Assembly (NCBI GenBank): GCA_934229275.1 | Contig: CAKQDN010000012.1 | Location: 1-46,531, forward strand | Origin: an uncultured Clostridia bacterium | GTDB lineage: Bacteria > Bacillota > Clostridia > Christensenellales > Pumilibacteraceae | Length of the DNA stretch: 46,531 nucleotides | Direction: 5' to 3' | Part shown: positions 7,781-15,749 of the stretch, piece after piece | Layout of the letters: every line of letters begins with the position of its first letter | Numbering within the stretch: position 1 is the first letter of the stretch | The notes under the pieces: generated by a model | Databases searched by the model: none | The model's input: the letters and a program-made list of their open reading frames with translations, nothing else | What the model was told of the DNA's origin: nothing | Made by a program: the position numbers and the translations under genes

Positions 7781-8864
7781 TTTCAAGCACCTCGTCGTCG
7801 CTATTCGCGACATCGTTATTGTTATCGTTTTTAATGATTTCGTCTTTTCCCGATGGTAATTCTTCGATCGCCTTTCCGATATAATCGAGAACGGAAACTA
7901 CTTTTGCGTAATTCATTCGCATCGGGCCTATGACGCCGACGTTTCCGATATTGACGCCGCCGACAGAGTAACTCGCGCTGACCACCGCGCAATCGGGAAC
8001 ATCCGCACCGTTCTCGTCCTTACCTATTCTGATATTGAGCGATACGCCGCTGCCAGAATCGATAAGCGGAACGAGTTGATTTTTGGTTTCGAGCAATTCG
8101 AGCATCGTTTTTGCTTTATCGACCGACGAATACTCCGGTTGATTGAGAAGTTTCGTGCTGCCTTCAAGCACTACGTCGCAATTCATATCGCCGGACGCAT
8201 AGTCGCGTATCAATTTATATATCACGTTGAACAAACGTTCGTACTCTTTGGTGATATTCCTGATCAATTTATCGGGCTTGTCGATTTCTTTAAGCGTATA
8301 GCCGCGGAAACATCCGGAAATAAACGCGCTCGCTTTCGTGAAATAGTCGTCCGACAGACCTTGTTCGAGTTCCACGAAACCGTCTTTTAAGACGCCCTGA
8401 TCGGTTACGATTATCACAAGTGCGAGTTTATCGGCAAGTTTGACTATCTTAATGTTTTCTATCACCGCGTCTTTTATTCCGTGAGAAACCGCAACGCCGG
8501 TAAGGTCGGTTATCTCCGAAATAAGTTTTGCCGATTTTTTAAGAATATCGTCAATTTCGGTGATTTTTCCGGAAAAATACTGTTTGACCAGTTTCAGTTC
8601 CTTGGACGAAAGTTTTTTTCTCGGCATGAGTTTGTCGACATACAGGCGATAGGCTTCCGCCGTCGGCACTCTGCCTGCCGATGTATGCGGCTGAGCGAGA
8701 TAGCCCATTTCTTCAAGTGCGGCAAGTTCGTTTCTTATCGTCGCGCTACTGAGTTCGGGCAAATTTTCGTCGCGGATTTCGGAGGACGAAATAGGCTCGC
8801 AACTAACGATATAGCGCTCGACTACTGCCTTTAATATTTTTTCTTTTCTTCCCGAAATTGCCAT
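7761..8864 (-). CDS. hrcA: Heat-inducible transcription repressor HrcA
   Basis: 367 residues. An N-terminal winged helix (ISGRKEKILKAVVERYI; SSATIRNELAALEEMG) is followed by a GAF-like dimerisation region and the C-terminal HrcA domain. It binds the CIRCE operator and represses the dnaK operon; GroE-assisted folding is the known sensor in Firmicutes. I chose MAISGRK (8864) rather than two earlier in-frame ATGs because the family begins here and GGAG stands nine bases upstream. Its own promoter and a CIRCE copy lie 50-110 bases upstream, giving autoregulation. Confidence 0.95.
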   Translation of the reverse strand: MAISGRKEKILKAVVERYIVSCEPISSSEIRDENLPELSSATIRNELAALEEMGYLAQPHTSAGRVPTAEAYRLYVDKLMPRKKLSSKELKLVKQYFSGKITEIDDILKKSAKLISEITDLTGVAVSHGIKDAVIENIKIVKLADKLALVIIVTDQGVLKDGFVELEQGLSDDYFTKASAFISGCFRGYTLKEIDKPDKLIRNITKEYERLFNVIYKLIRDYASGDMNCDVVLEGSTKLLNQPEYSSVDKAKTMLELLETKNQLVPLIDSGSGVSLNIRIGKDENGADVPDCAVVSASYSVGGVNIGNVGVIGPMRMNYAKVVSVLDYIGKAIEELPSGKDEIIKNDNNNDVANSDDEVLENEQKQE

Positions 8865-8915
8865 CCGAACATCTCCGATCGTCATCGACGAATTAGCGGT
8901 CAATCTCATCGAGCA

Positions 8916-8942
8916 TTAGCACTCTTTTTGATTGACTGCTAA
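8916..8942 (-). promoter_or_regulatory. CIRCE operator (HrcA binding site)
   Basis: TTAGCACTC, nine bases, GACTGCTAA. This matches the CIRCE consensus TTAGCACTC-N9-GAGTGCTAA with one mismatch (a C for G in the right arm as written on the plus strand). It lies just downstream of the hrcA -10 box, covering the predicted transcription start, where HrcA would block RNA polymerase. Confidence 0.95.
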
Positions 8943-8943
8943 A

Positions 8944-8972
8944 AGTATATACCCGAATCGAAAGTTTGTCAA
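8944..8972 (-). promoter_or_regulatory. SigA-type promoter of the hrcA-dnaK operon
   Basis: Minus strand TTGACA (8967-8972), 17-base spacer, TATACT (8944-8949), directly abutting the CIRCE element. Confidence 0.92.
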
Positions 8973-9027
8973 GCGTTTTTCGAAAAAAATTCAAAAATAT
9001 TTTTTCGGCAAAATCAAGCGTTTTCGA

Positions 9028-9059
9028 CAAACAAAAACCGCGTCGATTTTACACGCGGT
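9028..9059 (-). terminator. Intrinsic terminator after the sugar kinase gene
   Basis: Minus-strand arms ACCGCGT and ACGCGGT with a nine-base loop, followed by TTTTTGTTTG. It separates the kinase unit from the hrcA promoter. Confidence 0.8.
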
Positions 9060-9085
9060 GTTTCGTCATGATTATTTACCTGAAA

Positions 9086-10105
9086 TTATCTCTGTACTTT
9101 TGCCGAACCGTTTTGAACAAGCGCTTCGACTTCGTCTTTCCCGCATAGCATATAATCGCCTTCGAGCGAATGAGCGAGCGTTGCGGCTGCGGTAGCGTAT
9201 TCAACGGTGTGGAGCGCGCCGATTTCGTTTTTTAATCCGTGAATTATGCCTGCGGCAAACGCGTCGCCGGATCCCACTCTGTCCACGATATCGATACGAT
9301 ACTCGCGCGAGAATACTTCCTCGTTTTCGGTTGCGAGCATAGCCCTTAACGTGTTCACATCGGAAGAAATCGTTCTTCTCGCAGTAAGTGCGACCGCCTT
9401 AAAACCGTACGCTTTAATAAGTTCTCTTGCCATATAAGAGTTGCTTTCCGGAGAATATCCGTCGTTTTCGGGTGCCGGATAAGGTGATTTTACTCCTACG
9501 ACTTCGGCAATCTGATTTTCGTTTGCAAGCAGAACGTCCACATACGGAAGTATTTTCTTTATCGTTTCGCCGGCTTGACTTTTAGTCCAAAGTTTGCTGC
9601 GGTAGTTAACGTCAAAAGAAACGGTTACGCCTCTTTCTTTTGCGATTTTCACCGCATTCATAAGCGACGCGAGTGCGTTTTCTCCGAGTGCGGCGGTTAT
9701 GCCCGTTAAATGCAGCCAATCATAGTTATCGAATATTTTATTCCAGTCGTATTCGCCCGGCATAGACAAAGCGAAGGCACTGTTTTTGCGGTCGTAAATG
9801 ACTTTCGAAGGACGGAATCCGGCTCCTTTTTCGAGATAGTATACACCCAGTCTGTCGCCGCCGCGAACGATATTATCGGTACAAACGCCGAATTTCGCCA
9901 ACGAATTTACGGCAGACTGCCCTATTTCGTGACAAGGCATTTTGCTGACAAACGCAGATTTATTTCCCCATGCCGACAAAGCAACCGAAACGTTTGCCTC
10001 AGCACCTCCGAACGTAATACACCAATTATTGCACTGCGCAAAACGCTCGAATCCGGGCGGAGTCAACCGCATCATAAGTTCGCCGAAAGTTACAATTCCC
10101 TTCAT
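9086..10105 (-). CDS. PfkB-family carbohydrate kinase, 2-keto-3-deoxygluconate kinase-like
   Basis: 339 residues of the ribokinase/PfkB fold. The N-terminus GELMMRLTPP and the nearby GGAEANVSVALSAWG are typical of KDG kinases; the C-terminal PfkB signature DRVGSGDAFAAGIIHG holds the catalytic Asp and the anion hole. It would phosphorylate a sugar acid such as 2-keto-3-deoxygluconate for entry into central metabolism, but other sugar substrates cannot be excluded. No aldolase (kdgA) or transporter is adjacent. The ATG at 10105 has AGGAG upstream and lies one base after the stop of the 131-residue gene, so they form one operon. Confidence 0.85.
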   Translation of the reverse strand: MKGIVTFGELMMRLTPPGFERFAQCNNWCITFGGAEANVSVALSAWGNKSAFVSKMPCHEIGQSAVNSLAKFGVCTDNIVRGGDRLGVYYLEKGAGFRPSKVIYDRKNSAFALSMPGEYDWNKIFDNYDWLHLTGITAALGENALASLMNAVKIAKERGVTVSFDVNYRSKLWTKSQAGETIKKILPYVDVLLANENQIAEVVGVKSPYPAPENDGYSPESNSYMARELIKAYGFKAVALTARRTISSDVNTLRAMLATENEEVFSREYRIDIVDRVGSGDAFAAGIIHGLKNEIGALHTVEYATAAATLAHSLEGDYMLCGKDEVEALVQNGSAKVQR

Positions 10106-10106
10106 A

Positions 10107-10502
10107 TCAATTCTCCTCTCCGAAATATACGTTCCAAACCTTGCGCGCATCGCTTTTTATAACAGACAAATCGGACTTATTCATAACCCACGCGTCGCAC
10201 TTCCCCGTCAAGAAATATTCAACATCCGCCTTAAGTCGGGAATACTCTTCCGTGTTCGGATCAAAAACAAAGCCTTCTTCGATTCCGTACACGGCAAGAA
10301 TCAGATACGCTTCGAAATCGAAAAACGGATGTTTATCGAAAAAGTCGCCCAGCCCTTCGACGTTACTTAAAAACGCGCAGGCCGCCACGGTGAACGGACA
10401 GTCGACTATTTCATTGAAATACATTTTAAGATCCTCATACGACCAGCCGTCATTTATGCCGTCGTAATCGGGTATTGTTGTCGTTGCCAATCTTGATTCC
10501 AT
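10107..10502 (-). CDS. Hypothetical acidic protein, leader gene of the sugar kinase operon
   Basis: 131 residues, acidic, rich in aromatic residues, with no signal peptide or membrane segment. I do not recognise the family. It contains one internal Cys pair region (VDCPFTVAACAFL) and ends FGEEN. It is supported as a gene by its strong promoter (10509-10537), its intact frame and the one-base gap to the kinase gene. The ATG stands only six bases after the -10 hexamer and has no Shine-Dalgarno, so the mRNA is predicted to be leaderless. Confidence 0.7.
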   Translation of the reverse strand: MESRLATTTIPDYDGINDGWSYEDLKMYFNEIVDCPFTVAACAFLSNVEGLGDFFDKHPFFDFEAYLILAVYGIEEGFVFDPNTEEYSRLKADVEYFLTGKCDAWVMNKSDLSVIKSDARKVWNVYFGEEN

Positions 10503-10508
10503 ACCTAT

Positions 10509-10537
10509 ATAATACCACTATTGCGCGATTTCGTCAA
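10509..10537 (-). promoter_or_regulatory. SigA-type promoter placed for a leaderless mRNA
   Basis: Minus strand TTGACG (10532-10537), 17-base spacer, TATTAT (10509-10514). The start codon of the 131-residue gene follows after exactly six bases (ATAGGT), putting the expected transcription start at or next to the A of the ATG. Confidence 0.85.
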
Positions 10538-10576
10538 GTTTTTGACGGCGATAGGCGTAATATATAATTTATACAA

Positions 10577-10605
10577 TTGACTTTCCCGAATTTTCGGAGT
10601 ATAAT
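10577..10605 (+). promoter_or_regulatory. SigA-type promoter of the 73-residue gene
   Basis: TTGACT (10577-10582), 17-base spacer, TATAAT (10600-10605). It is followed by a short leader with GGAGG. Confidence 0.88.
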
Positions 10606-10630
10606 AAAACAAAAAAAACGGAGGCAGCAT

Positions 10631-10852
10631 ATGTTTCAGTTGACCGGCTCGCAAAGAGAACAGATAATCGCCGCGGTTCCCGACGATTTTTTCGAAAAAT
10701 ATCAAAACGCAGACAAAAGCGAAAAAATGTCGCTTGTTAAATCACTGAACGACTATCTCGACTTTCTTTCCGTTCTGCCCGATCGCAGCAAGATAATTTT
10801 CGATGCGCTCGGAGTAAATATCGACAAAGACTTCTACGACATAAAGTCCTGA
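10631..10852 (+). CDS. Small hypothetical protein
   Basis: 73 residues, mostly charged and predicted helical, no membrane segment; starts MFQLTGSQREQIIAAVPDDF. I do not recognise it. It is convincing as a gene because a near-consensus promoter, a GGAGG seven bases before the ATG and a rho-independent terminator frame it as a one-gene unit. It is one of only four plus-strand genes in the window outside the tiny frames. The convergent lipoprotein gene ends about 140 bases beyond it. Confidence 0.75.
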   Translation: MFQLTGSQREQIIAAVPDDFFEKYQNADKSEKMSLVKSLNDYLDFLSVLPDRSKIIFDALGVNIDKDFYDIKS

Positions 10853-10901
10853 CACTGCTTTTCGGAACAACTCGCTTTTAACGAAAAACTTCGGATAAAT
10901 T

Positions 10902-10942
10902 AAAGAACGATGCATCGATAAACGCACCGTTCTTTCTTTTTT
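10902..10942 (+). terminator. Intrinsic terminator, probably bidirectional
   Basis: Arms AAAGAACG-TGC and GCA-CGTTCTTT with a bulge, followed by CTTTTTT on the plus strand. Read on the minus strand the stem is followed by AATTT, so it may also end the large lipoprotein transcript. Confidence 0.75.
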
Positions 10943-10995
10943 CTCCGTTATTCAAATAACATTTACGAAGCAATTGCCTAAAATTTATTTACGAT

Positions 10996-13900
10996 TTATT
11001 TCTGCGCGTGATCGACGCATCCTATTATCGTACCAAGTTTGCTGCCGCTTATTCCGGAACATTTTCCCGCATCGGTCGAAGTTATTTTGCCGTAATTTTC
11101 GCAATCGGCAATTTCCGTAGACGCGATTGCTCCGCCTACAATTCCTCCGACGTTATATTTCGCGCCGATGTTTGAATAGTTTACGCAGTTTTTGACCGTT
11201 AATTTATTTAAAACATGTCCGACGATGCCGCCCAAATCGTACGTACCGTTTTTGCAGGTAAATACAGCATGACATTCGGTAAAATACACGGATGAATTGT
11301 CGGCAACGCCAACCGCACCGCCGTTCCACATATGCGCATTTACTATTTTTCCGTAAACACGATTATTTATCGCAACGCCGTCGGGATTTCCGAGCGTTGA
11401 ATTTTTAAGTTCGCCTACAAGTCCGCCGTTTCGGCAGCAATTCACCGTGAGCGACGAGAAAACTATCATTCCCGCTTCGGTATTTTTTTCGGAGCCGTTT
11501 ACAAGTCCGTCGCATGTACCGCCGTTCAGATACCCTATAACGCCGCCGCTCCTGAAAAACACGTTTTGAATTGCTCCGAGGTTTGTGCAATCAGTGATGT
11601 TTGAATTCGATTCGCCCCAACCGACTACCCCGGCGATATATCCGCGCATAGTGTTGTTTAAATTGTCATCCGCACTTATAATGTCGCCGAAGTTATCGCA
11701 TTCGGTCACCGTAGTCGCTTTGATATGAGCCGCTATTCCGCCCGCTATGAAAAGCATTTTTTCGCCGAAAACAGCACCTCTGTTTACGCAGTTATCTATA
11801 GTCGAGCCGCTTTCCGCATACGCACACACTCCCGCAATGCACTGATGATCCGTGTTTTTGCTCGGCAAAGCACCGCTGCATTCGACATCGCCGTCGTTTT
11901 CACACAAAGACAACTTACCTTCGGTCATATAAGAACATATTCCGGCAACATAGCGATTGCCTTTAACGTTTCCTTCGTTTTTACATCCGGTTATTTCGCC
12001 GCATTTGTTTACTCCGACAATTCCGCCGACGTATTGTTTTCCTCCGACCGAGCCGTAATTTTCGCAATCGACGATTTTCGTTCCTTTTGTTGCTTCGCCG
12101 ACAATACCGCCCACTCGGCAGTCGTTTGAATTACAGAATATAGTTCCGTAGTTTTTGCATCCGGTAATAGTTCCTACGTTTCTTGCTGCAATACCGGCTT
12201 GTCGGGAAAACGCAGTTACGTTTGCATAGTTATTACAGTTTTCGATTCTTCCCGAATTATACGCAACGATCGCAGACGCTATCCACTTTTGTCCGTCGGT
12301 GACGTATATATCACCGCTTACGTTAAGATTTTTAATCGCTCCGCCGGGTGCAATTCCGCGAAACAGCGCAACAGCGCGTTCGTTGCGATAGAAACGCACG
12401 TTGACGGTTTTTCCGTTTCCGTCGAGTTCGCCCGCAAACAATTTTTCTTCGCCGTTAGCAAAGAATTCTCCGTTGTTTTCCACGCCCTGTTCGTTATAAT
12501 TAAACTCGCCCGTTCCGATCGGATCGAACGACGGGTGCGTCAGATACACGTCGGAAGTGACTCTGACGTATTTTCCCGCATAATCGTTACCCGAATCGAT
12601 TTGTTTTGCAAAATACAGCCAGTCGTCTGCATTTGCGAGAATATACGGATTCGCCAGACTGCCGTCGCCGTCGAGCGCGGACGATGCCGTAATTCCGTCG
12701 CTTACCGATTTATTGCGTACAAGCACGCTTTCGTTCTCGACGCACTCGATAACGGCGCTTCCGAACATATCGCCGAGTTTAAGCATGGGAACCGAATCGA
12801 AGTGGGAATAATCGGTGTTGTCCTTATCGTAAGTCAGACCCGCCGCGACGGTATCTATAAAATAATTCCTGTTAGTCGTGAGCGAATATTCTTTCTTGAT
12901 GTCGTTTATGATTCGATAATTTGCCCAATGAGCGCTTATTCCGCCATCGATAAACGCAAGTCCTTTCTGCGTCGAATACGCCGCCATTTCTTCTCTTACG
13001 TCGCCTACAAACGAGTCATAGCGATTATAGTAAGTGTAATAATGATATGCGTCGCTTTCACCCTGCATCCACACGAACGCCTGAATTTCGGGAGCAAGAC
13101 CCGACTTTTCCAATATTTTTATACTCTCCTTCACATACGCCGCCATCTTCGTATACTGAACGCCGATATTGGTGTTTTCACGCGCGGCAGCAGACGGAGA
13201 ACACCACTCGTTAAAAATGCTCGTGCCGCCGTATGCGTATTTGATGATATACAGAGGATTTTCGGGATACGATTTATTCCACTTCTCGGCAATTCCGATT
13301 TCGGGACCGAACGCGCCGTCGGGATAAACCGTTTCGCTTTGCAAACCCACACCCTGTCCGAGTCTGACGTTTACGAAATTGTTGCCGGACGTGTTGTGTT
13401 TATACGCATCTTGCGCGCCCTCGTTATTATTGTAGCGGATAAACACATTGTCAAAGCCGTTTTTATATTCCGCATATTTTTCCGCGGACACGGAACTGCC
13501 TGCGTTTTTGAGATATTTCGAAACCGAATAACCCACGGCATTCGACTGACCGGACAGTATAACGACTTTTGTCGCTTCACGCAGTTGCTTATCTCCGCAT
13601 CCATCGCAAACGTACGATTTCAGCCCGTTTTCATCAAGAGCCGATTTTTTAACGTATTCGTGAGGCTGTTTACTGTTTTCTATTTCGCGGATATATTCAT
13701 AATTACATCTGGAACAAACCGCTTTCTGCGTTCCGTTTTTAACGCAGGTCGCCTTTTCGCAATCGGTAAATTCTCCATATGCGTGACCGAGCGCGGCAAT
13801 AGTTTTTTTACCCGATTCGGCACCGCATACCGAGCATTTCTTATAATCGGAATATCCGTCATTCAGGCAAGTGGGTTGCTTTCCGCTTACGTTCGCAAAA

Positions 13901-15627
13901 GAATGTTCGACCGTAATTTCCTTTTTGTCTTTAGTCAAACCGCACTTCGTACAGCGCATATGTCTGTTATACCCGGGCTGCAAGCATGTTGCCGATTTTG
14001 CCGGGACATAGACATAATCGTGACTTGCCTTAATGACCGTTTTGCCAACGGTTAGTCCGCATTTAACGCACATTTCGTGTTCGGTATAACCGTTTTCCGT
14101 GCAAGAAGCCGCTTTCGCCTCGCATTTAATCATTTCGTGACCGCCCTTTATGACGGTTTTGTCTTTTTCGAAGCCGCAAACAAAGCATCTTTCATGAGCG
14201 GAATAGCCGTCCTCTGTGCAAGTAGCGTCCTTTGCCGTCACGGCGATAAACTTGTGACCGGCTTTTATAACCCGATAACCCGATATAAGGTTGCAATTAT
14301 TGCATTTGAGATAGTCCGTGTAACCGTCCTCATAGCAAGTCGCTTCTTTTCCGAGTTTTCTAACAAAAACATGCTTTGCTTTTACGATGGTTTTCCCGGA
14401 TTCGGTTCCGCATACCGAGCATTTAAAATATGACGAGTAACCGTCTTCCAAGCAAGTTGCTTCCTTGCCGGGGATAGTTTTATAACTGTGCGGTACAGTG
14501 TATAATTGCTTGTATCTTTCTTCACCGCACAGCGCGCACTTTTCGTATTCGCTGTTGCCGGGCTGTTGACAAGTCGCCGTTTTTGAAGGTTGACGAACAA
14601 ACTCGTGACGTGCTTTTATGACAGTTTTACCTTTTTCGAAGCCGCAGATCGTACATGTTTCATGCGCCGTGTAACCGTCCTCGTGGCAAGTCGGCTTTTT
14701 TGCGGTAAAGGCAATAAATTCATGTCCACCAATAATAATCGTTTTGTTTCGCTCTGCTCCGCATCCGCTGCACTTTTCATACTCGGAATAGCCGTTTTCC
14801 GTACAGGTAGCGGCTTTGCTTTCGATTTTCACAAACGTGTGATGCGCGCGAATTATTTCTCTTCCGCTGATTTCTCCGCATACGGAACACTTTTCGTAAT
14901 CGGTGTATCCGTCGCTGTCGCAAGTCGCGGTCTTGCCTGCTACATAAACATAATCGTGTTGTTTATAAAGCGAGGTTTTTCCTTCTTCCAAGCCGCACTT
15001 CGAACATTTTTTATAAGCGGTGTAACCTGCTTCCGTGCACGTTGCCTCTTTTCCGTCAAACGCAATAAACGAGTGCGTCGCTTTAATCACGACCTTGCCG
15101 TCTTCCGCGCCGCAGATCGAACATTTTTTATGCGCGGAATACCCGTCCGTGCAGCAAGTGACCGCTTTTGCCATGACTTCAGTAAATTCGTGACGAGCCA
15201 TTATTTCCGTTTTATTTGCTTCCAAACCGCATAATTTGCATTTCTTATATGCAGAATAGCCGCTTCGGTCGCATGTCGGTGCCTTTGCTTCTATATATTC
15301 GTACTCGTGAGCGGCTTTTATCGTGGCGTAATTTTTCTTGTAGCCGCACACAGTACAGTTCTCATAAGCAGTATGCCCGTCTTTCTCGCACGAAGGCTTT
15401 TCTTCTTCCACTGAAACAAGGGTATGCCCTTTTGCCGGAATAACATTTCTACTGCCTTTTTGTTCTTTTCCGCAGTCCTCGCAGATCATAGCGGTATATC
15501 CGTCACGATCGCACGTTGCGTTTTCGATGACTTGTTTATATCGGCATTTGTCATTTTTGCATGCGGTAAAAATTCCGACCATGACCGTTAAAACAAGCAG
15601 CGATATAAGCATCAATCTTTTTTTCAT
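10996..15627 (-). CDS. Giant lipoprotein: Cys/His tandem repeats, SASA-type esterase domain, GLUG-like solenoid
   Basis: 1543 residues. A lipoprotein signal (hydrophobic 5-20, lipobox FTAC with Cys23) predicts export and lipid anchoring. Residues 35-685 are 15 good and two decayed copies of a 39-residue unit with pattern C-x10-C-x2-C-x(15-16)-H, preceded by ATC and including GY[ST]. Residues ~687-960 form an SGNH-type SASA/acetylesterase domain: VVILSGQSNA places the nucleophile at Ser695, WMQGESDA follows, and DYSHFD supplies the likely Asp/His near residue 942. Residues ~1000-1540 are GLUG-like beta-solenoid repeats (GGIVG.., ..C.NYG.., GDI). It probably deacetylates glycans or sialic acid at the cell surface; substrate unknown. 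ATG 15627 has GGAGG upstream. It lacks a sortase motif. It is divergent from an AraC regulator that probably controls it. Confidence 0.85.
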   Translation of the reverse strand: MKKRLMLISLLVLTVMVGIFTACKNDKCRYKQVIENATCDRDGYTAMICEDCGKEQKGSRNVIPAKGHTLVSVEEEKPSCEKDGHTAYENCTVCGYKKNYATIKAAHEYEYIEAKAPTCDRSGYSAYKKCKLCGLEANKTEIMARHEFTEVMAKAVTCCTDGYSAHKKCSICGAEDGKVVIKATHSFIAFDGKEATCTEAGYTAYKKCSKCGLEEGKTSLYKQHDYVYVAGKTATCDSDGYTDYEKCSVCGEISGREIIRAHHTFVKIESKAATCTENGYSEYEKCSGCGAERNKTIIIGGHEFIAFTAKKPTCHEDGYTAHETCTICGFEKGKTVIKARHEFVRQPSKTATCQQPGNSEYEKCALCGEERYKQLYTVPHSYKTIPGKEATCLEDGYSSYFKCSVCGTESGKTIVKAKHVFVRKLGKEATCYEDGYTDYLKCNNCNLISGYRVIKAGHKFIAVTAKDATCTEDGYSAHERCFVCGFEKDKTVIKGGHEMIKCEAKAASCTENGYTEHEMCVKCGLTVGKTVIKASHDYVYVPAKSATCLQPGYNRHMRCTKCGLTKDKKEITVEHSFANVSGKQPTCLNDGYSDYKKCSVCGAESGKKTIAALGHAYGEFTDCEKATCVKNGTQKAVCSRCNYEYIREIENSKQPHEYVKKSALDENGLKSYVCDGCGDKQLREATKVVILSGQSNAVGYSVSKYLKNAGSSVSAEKYAEYKNGFDNVFIRYNNNEGAQDAYKHNTSGNNFVNVRLGQGVGLQSETVYPDGAFGPEIGIAEKWNKSYPENPLYIIKYAYGGTSIFNEWCSPSAAARENTNIGVQYTKMAAYVKESIKILEKSGLAPEIQAFVWMQGESDAYHYYTYYNRYDSFVGDVREEMAAYSTQKGLAFIDGGISAHWANYRIINDIKKEYSLTTNRNYFIDTVAAGLTYDKDNTDYSHFDSVPMLKLGDMFGSAVIECVENESVLVRNKSVSDGITASSALDGDGSLANPYILANADDWLYFAKQIDSGNDYAGKYVRVTSDVYLTHPSFDPIGTGEFNYNEQGVENNGEFFANGEEKLFAGELDGNGKTVNVRFYRNERAVALFRGIAPGGAIKNLNVSGDIYVTDGQKWIASAIVAYNSGRIENCNNYANVTAFSRQAGIAARNVGTITGCKNYGTIFCNSNDCRVGGIVGEATKGTKIVDCENYGSVGGKQYVGGIVGVNKCGEITGCKNEGNVKGNRYVAGICSYMTEGKLSLCENDGDVECSGALPSKNTDHQCIAGVCAYAESGSTIDNCVNRGAVFGEKMLFIAGGIAAHIKATTVTECDNFGDIISADDNLNNTMRGYIAGVVGWGESNSNITDCTNLGAIQNVFFRSGGVIGYLNGGTCDGLVNGSEKNTEAGMIVFSSLTVNCCRNGGLVGELKNSTLGNPDGVAINNRVYGKIVNAHMWNGGAVGVADNSSVYFTECHAVFTCKNGTYDLGGIVGHVLNKLTVKNCVNYSNIGAKYNVGGIVGGAIASTEIADCENYGKITSTDAGKCSGISGSKLGTIIGCVDHAQK
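13575..15525 (-). repeat. In-gene tandem repeat of about 117 bases (39-residue Cys/His unit)
   Basis: This stretch encodes about 15 regular copies plus two degenerate ones of the unit K-x-ATC-xxxGY[ST]-xxxKC-x2-CG-...-H. The three Cys and one His per unit recur with constant spacing (for example Cys39, Cys49, Cys52 and His68 in copy 1; Cys80, Cys91 and Cys94 in copy 2). Copies differ enough in sequence to show age, with the last two decayed. Zinc binding is an inference from the ligands. Confidence 0.9.
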
Positions 15628-15668
15628 CGTTCATCCTCCGTTATCTGTACAATTTTGCCTGTACGAAC

Positions 15669-15697
15669 ATTATAACGCTTGACAATAGTCTTTTCAA
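15669..15697 (-). promoter_or_regulatory. SigA-type promoter of the giant lipoprotein gene
   Basis: Minus strand TTGAAA (15692-15697), 17-base spacer, TATAAT (15669-15674), about 41 bases before the ATG. It overlaps the oppositely oriented araC-type promoter over 15679-15697. Confidence 0.85.
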
Positions 15698-15708
15698 TAT
15701 GATATACT
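15679..15708 (+). promoter_or_regulatory. SigA-type promoter of the AraC-family regulator gene
   Basis: TTGACA (15679-15684), 18-base spacer, TATACT (15703-15708), about 41 bases before the ATG at 15750. Its -35 lies inside the spacer of the divergent lipoprotein promoter. Confidence 0.85.
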
Positions 15709-15749
15709 GCTTAAAAACGCAACTATTCTGCTATACCGAGGTAAATCTT

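Noticed and set aside
12199..14055. 618-codon plus-strand open frame opposite the giant lipoprotein
   Set aside because: It mirrors the lipoprotein and lacks a ribosome binding site; the minus-strand frame has a signal peptide, promoter and domains.
13575..15525. CRISPR-like array because of regular repeats
   Set aside because: The period is about 117 bases with an intact reading frame and no constant spacer-repeat division; it is a protein repeat.
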